DNA of 5,479 nt from a bacterium. GTDB lineage: Bacteria > Verrucomicrobiota > Verrucomicrobiia > Limisphaerales > J093. The translations under genes were made by a program, and so were the position numbers. Location of the stretch: contig JAJXTA010000255.1 of the NCBI GenBank assembly GCA_021784265.1, forward strand, positions 1 to 5,479. Reading direction: 5' to 3'. Below the pieces are notes generated by a model. The model was not told where the DNA came from, searched no databases, and saw only the letters and a list, made by a program, of their open reading frames with translations. Positions 1 through 5,479 of this stretch are shown here, in pieces (within the stretch, counting starts at the first letter, position 1; each line of letters begins with the position of its first letter).

Positions 1-1494
1 GCGGGCGATCAGTTGCACTGGGGGGTTGCCCTGGCCGTGCGGCTGCAGCCGCTCCAGCTCGAGGAGGCGCTCAGGGGTGAGTTCGGCCAATCCCACCTCC
101 GCGTCCAAGCGGAGGGTGGGTTGGGGGCCCGCCGGGCCCAGCGTGGCGCGGGCCAAGGCGTTGAGGCGCGCCCGGAGGGCGGGGATTTGGCCGGGCTCGA
201 CGGTAACCCCCGCCGCCATCGCGTGCCCGCCGTGGCGGACCAGCAGGTCGGCGCACTGGCGGAGCGCCGCGGCCAGATCAAAACCCTCGATGCTCCGTCC
301 GGAGCCGCGCCAATGCTGGCCGTCCCCGCCGAGGATGAGGGTGGGACGATAGAACTCCTGGAGCACGCGCGAGGCCACAATGCCTACCACGCCCAGGTGC
401 CAGTGGGGGTCGCCCTCGACCAGGACATAATCGGTGGCGGCGTTGAAGCGGGCGCGGAGCCGCGGGAGGAGGTCCTCGGCGATCCGCCGCTCGACGGCTT
501 GGCGTTCGCGGTTGCTGGCGTCGAGCGCCTGGGCCAACGGCTCGGCTCGCGCCAGATCGTCCGCCAGCAGCAGGTCCAACGCGGTCGCGGCCGTCTGGAG
601 GCGCCCCGCCGCGTTGAGGCGTGGCGCCAACTGGAAGGCAACCTCGATTGGCCCGAGCGGGTTGGTGACCCCGGCCACGGCGCGGAGGGCGGCGATGCCC
701 GGCCGCGGCGCTTGGTTGAGGCGGGTCAGACCGGCGGTGACCAGCGGGCGGTTCTCCCCCGTGAGCGGCACGAGGTCGGCGATGGTTCCCAGGGCCACCA
801 GATCGAGCAACGGCCGCACGTCGAAGCGGGCGGCCGCCGGCAGGCCCGTCTGACGCCCCCGGCGGACCAAGGCGTGGGCGAGCTTGAAAGCCACCCCCAC
901 CGAAGACAACTCCCGGAAGTCCCCTGCGCCGGTGGCGGGAAGGTGTGGGTTGACCAAGGCCACGGCGTCGGGGTAGGGGGCCGCCACCTGGTGATGATCC
1001 AGCACGATCACCTCGACCCCCCTTTGGGCCAGCCACGCGACGGTCGCCACCGCGGTGGAACCGCAATCGACGGCGAGGAGCAGGGGGACGGGGTGCTGGT
1101 CCAGGCACGCCTGTGCCGCGGCGCGGGTCAGCCCGTAACCCTCGTCCAACCGACGGGGGAGGTACGCGGCCACGTGCCACCCCAGCGGCGGGAGGACCCG
1201 CATGAGCAAGGCCGTAGCGGTGACGCCATCCACGTCGTAATCGCCGAAGACCACCAACGGCTCTCCCCGTTCGCGGGCGCACCAGAGCCGTTCGACCGCC
1301 CGCTCGAGGTTGGGGAGCCGCGCGGGGTCGGCCAGGGAGCGCAGGCGTGGTTCCAGGAAGGCGTGGGCGCGCGCGGGCGTCTCCAGACCCCGGTTCAGGA
1401 GACACTGGGCCAGCAGAGGCGAGACCTGGAGTTGGTCCGCCAGCCTTTGGCACGCCGCGGTGGCGGCACCGGGGAGGACCCACCGGTGGGTCAT
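1..1494 (-). CDS. recJ: RecJ single-stranded-DNA-specific 5'-3' exonuclease (partial, C-terminus beyond window)
   Basis: The frame is open from ATG 1494-1492 to the window edge, giving 498 residues without a stop. It encodes RecJ, a DHH-family nuclease that degrades single-stranded DNA 5' to 3' in recombination and mismatch or base-excision repair. Visible motifs: GDYDVDGVTATA (84-95), VDCG (142-145), LDHH (165-168), DLVALGTIADLVPL (231-244), APRLNAAGR (290-298), WHLGVVGIVASR (365-376), GRSIEGFDL (399-407), and the DHHA1 motif GGHAMAAG (422-429). Asp87, Asp89, Asp143, His167, His168 and Asp231 match, by position and spacing, the metal ligands known in Thermus RecJ, so the enzyme looks catalytically intact. 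It stops at QPHGQGNPP (484-492), the start of the last domain; family length near 570 suggests roughly 70 residues lie outside. The start overlaps the terC stop as ATGA, with AAGGGA just upstream, implying translational coupling. Identity is near certain. Confidence 0.96.
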   Translation of the reverse strand, partial: MTHRWVLPGAATAACQRLADQLQVSPLLAQCLLNRGLETPARAHAFLEPRLRSLADPARLPNLERAVERLWCARERGEPLVVFGDYDVDGVTATALLMRVLPPLGWHVAAYLPRRLDEGYGLTRAAAQACLDQHPVPLLLAVDCGSTAVATVAWLAQRGVEVIVLDHHQVAAPYPDAVALVNPHLPATGAGDFRELSSVGVAFKLAHALVRRGRQTGLPAAARFDVRPLLDLVALGTIADLVPLTGENRPLVTAGLTRLNQAPRPGIAALRAVAGVTNPLGPIEVAFQLAPRLNAAGRLQTAATALDLLLADDLARAEPLAQALDASNRERQAVERRIAEDLLPRLRARFNAATDYVLVEGDPHWHLGVVGIVASRVLQEFYRPTLILGGDGQHWRGSGRSIEGFDLAAALRQCADLLVRHGGHAMAAGVTVEPGQIPALRARLNALARATLGPAGPQPTLRLDAEVGLAELTPERLLELERLQPHGQGNPPVQLIAR

Positions 1495-2441
1495 GGTCCC
1501 TTGCGGGTTCGGGCCAGGCCCCGGGCGGTCAGCACCGAGGCGGCCATCGAGAGGAGGATGAGGGTGGCGACCACGCCCAACGCCCATTGGCTCGGGAGGT
1601 GAACCCAGTCGGCGATGAGCATTTTGAACCCGATGAAAGTGAGCACAAGGGCTACGCCATATTTCAAGTACCGGAAGTAACCGATGGCTCCTGCCAGGAC
1701 AAAATAGAGGGAGCGGAGGCCAAGGATGGCGAAAATATTCGAGGTGAACACGATGAAGGTCTTGGTGGTGACGGCGAAGATGGCAGGGATGGAGTCCAAG
1801 GCGAACACGAGATCGGTAGTCTCGACCATCAACAGAACCAGCGCCAACGGGGTCAGCGCCCAGCGGCCGTGCAAGCGGGTGACGAAGGCTTGGCTGGTGG
1901 TTTCGGGGGCGACCGGCAAGTAAGTTTGAGCCAGGCGCAGTACCGGGTTCCGCCGGGGGTGGACTTCTTCCTCCTCGAGCACCAGCATCTTGATCCCGCT
2001 CAGGACCAGAAACACCCCGAAGACGTACAGCATCCAAGCGTAGCCGCGAATCAACTCCGCTCCCAGCCAGATCATCAGCCCGCGCATCACCAAGGCGCCC
2101 AACACACCCCAGAAGAGCACCCGGTGCTGGTATTCGGTGGCGACCGCAAAGTAGTCGAAGATGAGCACCATCACGAAGACGTTGTCCATCGAGAGGGAGA
2201 GCTCGATGAGGTAACCGGTGAGGAAGTCCAAGGAGTCCTCCTCGCCGCGCCGCCACCAGAGCAGGAGGGCGAAGCCCAAGGCGAACCCGCACCAAGCCGC
2301 GGTCCAGAGCACCGCTTCCTTGAAGCCGACCCGGTGCGCCCGCCGGTGGAATACCCCCAGGTCAAGCCCCAGGAGAACCAACACCACCGCGAGGAACCCC
2401 ACCCAGTGCCACCACGCGATTTCGATCAACCCGAGCATCAC
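1491..2441 (-). CDS. Alx/TerC-family integral membrane protein, probable Mn2+ exporter
   Basis: A 316-residue (GTG at 2441) or 315-residue (ATG at 2438) membrane protein. I favour the ATG, but neither start has a strong ribosome site; an AGG lies 8 bases before the ATG. About nine hydrophobic segments are visible (near 12-31, 44-63, 81-99, 109-127, 136-154, 195-214, 227-250, 262-279, 285-305). Family motifs, numbered from the GTG: GLDLGVFHRRAH (25-36), SLSMDNVFV (82-90), ETTDLVFALDSIPAIFAV (207-224), TSNIFAILGLRSLYF (233-247) and FIGFKMLI (269-276). Length and motifs match E. coli Alx (about 321 residues). The tellurium name is historical; Alx/TerC proteins are now tied to Mn2+ efflux, and Bacillus members to metalation of exported enzymes. 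Asp86, Asp210 and Asp216 within membrane segments are plausible metal-path residues (inference). An acidic EEEEVH stretch sits at 156-161. It lies between secDF and recJ and shares ATGA with recJ. Family assignment is firm; substrate is inferred. Confidence 0.93.
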   Translation of the reverse strand: MMLGLIEIAWWHWVGFLAVVLVLLGLDLGVFHRRAHRVGFKEAVLWTAAWCGFALGFALLLWWRRGEEDSLDFLTGYLIELSLSMDNVFVMVLIFDYFAVATEYQHRVLFWGVLGALVMRGLMIWLGAELIRGYAWMLYVFGVFLVLSGIKMLVLEEEEVHPRRNPVLRLAQTYLPVAPETTSQAFVTRLHGRWALTPLALVLLMVETTDLVFALDSIPAIFAVTTKTFIVFTSNIFAILGLRSLYFVLAGAIGYFRYLKYGVALVLTFIGFKMLIADWVHLPSQWALGVVATLILLSMAASVLTARGLARTRKGP

Positions 2442-2462
2442 TGAGGCCTAGGCTAGCCTCAG
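2441..2462 (-). promoter_or_regulatory. Hairpin abutting the terC start codon
   Basis: On the minus strand, CTGAGGC (2462-2456) and GCCTCAG (2447-2441) form a perfect 7-bp stem around the 8-base loop TAGCCTAG. The stem ends two bases before the ATG at 2438 and includes the first base of the alternative GTG. The 5' arm contains GAGG and the loop edge contains the weak AGG that could serve as ribosome site, so folding could limit terC initiation. There is no T-run after it, so it is not an ordinary terminator. The structure is seen; a regulatory role is inference. Confidence 0.45.
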
Positions 2463-2494
2463 GGAGACCGGTTACCAAGCCCAAGTTGTCCCAG

Positions 2495-2506
2495 GCGCCC
2501 GGGCGC
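2495..2506. repeat. Perfect 12-base GC palindrome just after the secDF stop
   Basis: GCGCCCGGGCGC reads the same on both strands and begins three bases beyond the secDF TAG. An overlapping GCGC pair flanks the stop codon (2503-2506 and 2513-2516). As RNA it could form only a short GC stem with a tight loop, and no T-run follows on the minus strand. It might slow decay or transcription at the end of secDF, or be chance in GC-rich DNA. Confidence 0.4.
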
Positions 2507-2509
2507 GTG

Positions 2510-5017
2510 CTAGCGCAACACGCCGCCGGACGGGACGGCGGCGGTCGCTTCGACCCGGATTTGGGCGCCGATGCTGGGGCGCTGGCCCTTGTGCCACCAG
2601 AGCACGAGGGCGCTGGCGATGTAGATGCTGGAATAGGTGCCGGTGATGATGCCGACCAGGAACGTGAAGGCGAAATCGTTGACCACGCCGCCCCCGAACA
2701 GATACAGGGACATGGTCGAGAGGAACACGGTGCCGGAGGTGATGAGGGTCCGGCTGAGGGTTTGGTTGAGGGCTTTGTTCATGACCTCCGTGAAGGTGCC
2801 CCGAATGCCCAACTTGAGGTCCTCCCGGATCCGGTCGAAGATCACCACGGTGTCGTTGATCGAGAAACCGATAATGGTCAGGACCGCGGCGACGATCGGG
2901 GCGCTGAGCTGTCGGCCGGAGAGAAAGAACCAGCCGGTGGTCATGAAGATGTCGTGCACGATGGCGACGACCGCGCCGACCGCGAACGAGAACTCGTAGC
3001 GGAAGGCCACGTAGAGGAGAATGCCGAACATGGCCAGCAGGGCGGCGATAATGGCCGTCTTTTGGATTTCCTGGCCGACCGTGGCCCCGACGTGATCGGA
3101 GGAATCCTCGACGAAGCGGGCGTTGGGGAAGCCGGCTTGAATGGCGTGCAAGGCCTTGTCGCCGGTGCCCGCGGCCGCCGTAACCTGGAGCGTTTCCTTC
3201 CCCGTCGAAAGGTCTTTCTGATATTGGATGAAGGCGTCCTCCAACCCTACCTTTTTGAGGGTGTCGCGCAAGGCTTCGACCTCGACTTTATTCTGGAAGC
3301 TCAGCCCGAGCCGATCGCCCCCGGCGAAATCAACGCCCAGGATACCCTTGCCCCGATAGAACCCGTAACCGTTGCCAATGATGATAACGGTCCAGGAGGC
3401 GACGAAGGCGACGAGGGCGAATTTCATGAAATTGATCTTGGTGCCGCGGATCAGGTGGAGCATTGGCAGGCGGCGCAGCCAGCCGCGTTCCAGCAGCCAA
3501 TCGAAGATCAACCGGGTGACGACGAGGGCGGTGAAGAGGCTGAGGGCAACGCCGATGGTCAGCGCCACGCCGAAGCCGCGCACCGGGCCGGTGCCCATTT
3601 TGATGAGGATGACCGAGGAGATCAAGGTGGTCATGTGGGAGTCCAGGATCGTGCCGAACGCCCGGTCATAACCGGCCGCCAAGGCGCCCCGGAGCGACTT
3701 GCCCACCGCCAACTCCTCGCGGATCCGTTCGTAGATCAGGACGTTCGCGTCCACGGCCATGCCGATGGTCAAGACGATCCCGGCGATGCCGGGGATGGTC
3801 AGGGTGGTTCCCAAGGAGCACATGACGCCCAGGAGAATGGTGATGTTGGTCAGGAGGGCGATGTTGGCCACGGCACCCGCGACGGTGTAATAAACCAGCA
3901 TGAAGATGACCACGGCCAAGGTCCCGATAATCGACGCTTTGATGCCGCTGTGGATCGAATCCTTGCCCAGCGAGGGGTCCACCGCGCGCTCTTCCTCGAT
4001 GGTGGCGGGGGCCTCGAGCGGGTTTTGCAGCACGTTGGCCAGTTCGTAGGCCTCGCGCAGGTCGAAGCCGCCCGAGATCTCGCAGTTGCCCCCGCGGATG
4101 GGCTCATTGATGCTGGGCGCGGAATAAAGCTGGCCGTCGAGAATGATCGCCAGTTGCTGGCCGACATGGTCGGTGGTAATCCGGCTGAAGAGCTTCGCCC
4201 CCTCGGAGTTGAAGCGGAGGCTGATCTTGGGTTGGCCGCTCACGGGGTCGAAGAACACGCCCGCCCGCTCGACGTACTTGCCGGTCAGCCCCAGCTCCGG
4301 GGTCTTCTTCACCAGGTAGGCGGTCGGGCGGGCCCCGCTGTCCTGCTGCCGCGCCTTCTGGTTCTTGATCTCGTAGCCCGGCTCGGGGATGCCTTCTTTG
4401 AGCAGGGTCTGACTTTCCGGATGAACCATGCGGAACTCCAAAAACGCCGCCTGCTGAATCGTCGTCTTGGCCAAGTCCTTGTCGGCCTCGGACAGCCCCG
4501 GCAGTTGGATCAAAATGCGGTTGCGGCCGACGGGTTGGATGAGCGGTTCGGCCACGCCAAAACGGTCCACCCGCCGCCGGAAGACCTCCACCGCCTGATC
4601 CAGGGCGTGGGTGGTGTCCCCGACGTTGCTAAGGCGGTTGGTGTCCAGGCGCACCAAGAACGAAATCCCGCCCTGCAGGTCCAGCCCCAGTTTGATCCGC
4701 CCGGCGGCCTTCTGCTGGATCTGGTTGAGGATGATCCGGTTCTGATCGGTCGCGTTCTCTTCGGCCAGCGAGGGGAAATAGCGGGTCAGGTCGTTGGTGC
4801 CCACCGCCGTGAGGAGGTTGAGGAAGGTCTGGTTGGAGTTCTTGGCCTGGAGCGCCAGGGCCTGGTTGACAATGGCGGTGAAATTGGTGTCGGTGGCTTC
4901 GGCTTGCGCGCGAAAGACCTCGAGGAGATTGCGGGGGGTGGGCGGGTAGAGCTCGTAGAGCGCCCAAGCCAGGATGAACAAAACTAACAGCAGTTTCCAG
5001 AGATTCTTGCGGCTCAT
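2510..5017 (-). CDS. secDF: Fused protein translocase subunit SecDF
   Basis: One 835-residue protein carries SecD followed by SecF. It sits in the inner membrane with the SecYEG channel and uses the proton or sodium gradient to help pull exported proteins out. SecD half: first membrane segment 5-22, LGLDLQGG (110-117), an extracytoplasmic P1/head region to about 350, then five membrane segments (about 360-506) including GIAGIVLTIGMAVDANVLIYERI (410-432, shown for orientation by Asp423). SecF half: membrane segment about 529-548, GVDFAGG (561-567), a periplasmic domain, then segments from 653, with SINDTVVIFDRIRED (719-733) and NQTLSRTLITSG (751-762). Asp423, Asp722 and Arg756 align with the residues known to be essential for ion coupling in Thermus and E. 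coli SecD/SecF, so it appears functional. Start ATG 5017 gives a basic MSRK before the first segment; no clear Shine-Dalgarno is present. It follows yajC by 11 bases. Stop is TAG 2512-2510. Confidence 0.97.
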   Translation of the reverse strand: MSRKNLWKLLLVLFILAWALYELYPPTPRNLLEVFRAQAEATDTNFTAIVNQALALQAKNSNQTFLNLLTAVGTNDLTRYFPSLAEENATDQNRIILNQIQQKAAGRIKLGLDLQGGISFLVRLDTNRLSNVGDTTHALDQAVEVFRRRVDRFGVAEPLIQPVGRNRILIQLPGLSEADKDLAKTTIQQAAFLEFRMVHPESQTLLKEGIPEPGYEIKNQKARQQDSGARPTAYLVKKTPELGLTGKYVERAGVFFDPVSGQPKISLRFNSEGAKLFSRITTDHVGQQLAIILDGQLYSAPSINEPIRGGNCEISGGFDLREAYELANVLQNPLEAPATIEEERAVDPSLGKDSIHSGIKASIIGTLAVVIFMLVYYTVAGAVANIALLTNITILLGVMCSLGTTLTIPGIAGIVLTIGMAVDANVLIYERIREELAVGKSLRGALAAGYDRAFGTILDSHMTTLISSVILIKMGTGPVRGFGVALTIGVALSLFTALVVTRLIFDWLLERGWLRRLPMLHLIRGTKINFMKFALVAFVASWTVIIIGNGYGFYRGKGILGVDFAGGDRLGLSFQNKVEVEALRDTLKKVGLEDAFIQYQKDLSTGKETLQVTAAAGTGDKALHAIQAGFPNARFVEDSSDHVGATVGQEIQKTAIIAALLAMFGILLYVAFRYEFSFAVGAVVAIVHDIFMTTGWFFLSGRQLSAPIVAAVLTIIGFSINDTVVIFDRIREDLKLGIRGTFTEVMNKALNQTLSRTLITSGTVFLSTMSLYLFGGGVVNDFAFTFLVGIITGTYSSIYIASALVLWWHKGQRPSIGAQIRVEATAAVPSGGVLR

Positions 5018-5028
5018 GAGACGGGGCG

Positions 5029-5364
5029 TTAGGAGGGGGCGGACCCGGGGTTGCGTTCGGTGACCTCACTGATGGCGCTCTTAAGCATTTCTAACTTCGT
5101 GTCGCCCGACCGGAGCGAGACCGTGCGGTCTTTGACGGTGACGATCACCCCCACGATGCCGCTGCCCGTCACCACCTTGTCCCCGGCCTTGAGGGCCTTG
5201 ACCAGCGCCTCGTGGTCCTTGGCCTTCTTCTGCTGCGGGCGGAAGATCAGGAAGTAGAACATGAAGCCCATCGTTCCCAGCATCAGGAACAGGTACAGAT
5301 TCTGCGCCCGGGGGTCTGGGACCGTGCCCTCCCCGAGCCAGCGGAGCGAGAGAAGCCAATTCAT
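5029..5364 (-). CDS. yajC: Preprotein translocase subunit YajC
   Basis: A 111-residue protein of normal family length. YajC is a small single-pass inner-membrane protein that associates with SecDF in the Sec holotranslocon; its exact role is accessory and not essential in E. coli. One hydrophobic segment (about 23-41) is followed at once by the family signature FRPQQKKAKDHE (41-52) and then GDKVVTGSGIVGVIV (61-75), the conserved cytoplasmic domain. The N-terminal 22 residues are short and variable. The start ATG (5364-5362) is the only sensible one upstream of the membrane segment, but the bases before it (AATTAACGCGAC) contain no Shine-Dalgarno match. It is the first gene of the visible cluster, with a possible promoter at 5388-5415, and ends with TAA 11 bases before secDF. 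The yajC-secD-secF order is widely conserved and confirms the call. Confidence 0.96.
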   Translation of the reverse strand: MNWLLSLRWLGEGTVPDPRAQNLYLFLMLGTMGFMFYFLIFRPQQKKAKDHEALVKALKAGDKVVTGSGIVGVIVTVKDRTVSLRSGDTKLEMLKSAISEVTERNPGSAPS

Positions 5365-5387
5365 GTCGCGTTAATTTCGAGCCGGTA

Positions 5388-5415
5388 AATTTAGGGGGGC
5401 CGGGACGTTTAGCAA
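5388..5415 (-). promoter_or_regulatory. Possible sigma70-type promoter for the yajC-secDF-terC-recJ cluster
   Basis: On the minus strand, TTGCTA (5415-5410) and TAAATT (5393-5388) are separated by 16 bases. Each matches the sigma70 -35 and -10 consensus at four of six positions. Transcription would start near 5382-5377, leaving a leader of only some 12-18 bases before the yajC ATG. The location, in the only sizeable gap before the first gene, favours it, but such matches arise by chance and the spacer is unusually C-rich. Confidence 0.35.
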
Positions 5416-5452
5416 GCCAAGTTTCAGAAATGTTGTGGGGCGGGCGGGAAGG

Positions 5453-5475
5453 AAAAAAGCAAAAAAGTGCTTGCT
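5453..5475 (-). terminator. Weak terminator-like hairpin with T-run at the window edge
   Basis: On the minus strand AGCAA (5475-5471) and TTGCT (5462-5458) can pair around an 8-base loop, followed by five T (5457-5453). This could end transcription of a gene lying to the right of the window. The stem has only 5 bp, mostly A/T, so it would be a weak terminator; the T-richness may instead simply be AT-rich intergenic DNA. Confidence 0.2.
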
Positions 5476-5479
5476 ATAT

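Noticed and set aside
278..1483. 401-codon minus-strand frame overlapping recJ
   Set aside because: It is the other frame of the same strand, Pro/Arg/Gly-rich and without motifs. The RecJ frame starts at 1494 and stays open to base 1.
13..1602. 529-codon open frame on the plus strand antisense to recJ
   Set aside because: It is an Arg/Gly/Gln/Val-rich shadow caused by GC-rich third positions; the minus frame encodes an uninterrupted RecJ with every motif in order.
1491..2441. A tellurite-resistance determinant
   Set aside because: The family name is historical. There are no other ter genes here, and the sequence matches the Alx-type branch associated with Mn2+ rather than a tellurite operon.
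2442..2509. Mn-sensing yybP-ykoY riboswitch upstream of terC
   Set aside because: The gap is too short and I do not see the conserved core of that riboswitch on the minus strand; only the 7-bp hairpin and the GC palindrome are present.
2441..2510. Intrinsic terminator between secDF and terC
   Set aside because: Neither hairpin is followed by a T-run on the minus strand, so transcription probably continues into terC.
2486..4987. 833-codon open frame on the plus strand antisense to secDF
   Set aside because: Its product is a low-complexity Asp/Glu/Gly/His/Gln-rich chain, as expected when hydrophobic codons of a membrane protein are read on the opposite strand. No domain is recognisable, and the minus frame has all SecDF motifs.
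1..5479. Mobile element, CRISPR, tRNA or defence system
   Set aside because: I saw no transposase, integrase, spaced direct repeats, cloverleaf or toxin-antitoxin pair. All sizeable coding capacity is accounted for by four housekeeping-type genes with uniform base composition.

Overview
The window is a compact, GC-rich bacterial gene cluster transcribed entirely from the minus strand. Read in that direction it runs yajC (5364-5029), a fused secDF (5017-2510), an Alx/TerC-family membrane protein (2438 or 2441 to 1491) and recJ (1494 to 1, cut by the left window edge). No gene on the plus strand can be supported: the long plus-strand open frames are antisense shadows of these four genes. I see no RNA gene, insertion sequence or CRISPR array.

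From memory, the SecDF fusion, the style of the SecD N-terminus and the RecJ N-terminus resemble Verrucomicrobiota proteins, perhaps a high-GC member such as the Limisphaerales/Pedosphaera group. This is inference without a database search. Other bacteria with fused SecDF and a nearby recJ (for example Firmicutes) are less likely given the GC content and sequence style.

Layout: 5365-5479 is a leader with no gene, a possible sigma70-type promoter (5388-5415), a C-rich/G-rich tract and an AT-rich, terminator-like end. yajC and secDF are 11 bases apart. secDF and terC are separated by 68-71 bases holding two palindromic elements, one of which abuts the terC start. terC and recJ overlap by ATGA, so those two are probably translationally coupled.

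YajC and SecDF are accessory subunits of the Sec holotranslocon; SecDF uses the ion-motive force to pull exported proteins across the membrane. TerC/Alx proteins are linked to Mn2+ efflux and, in Bacillus, to metalation of secreted enzymes during Sec export. RecJ is a Mn2+/Mg2+-dependent 5'-3' single-strand exonuclease. secDF-recJ linkage is known in other bacteria. The distinctive point here is the terC gene sitting between them, which gives the cluster a plausible secretion and metal-handling theme. The machinery itself is of known families; I found no convincing wholly new system.
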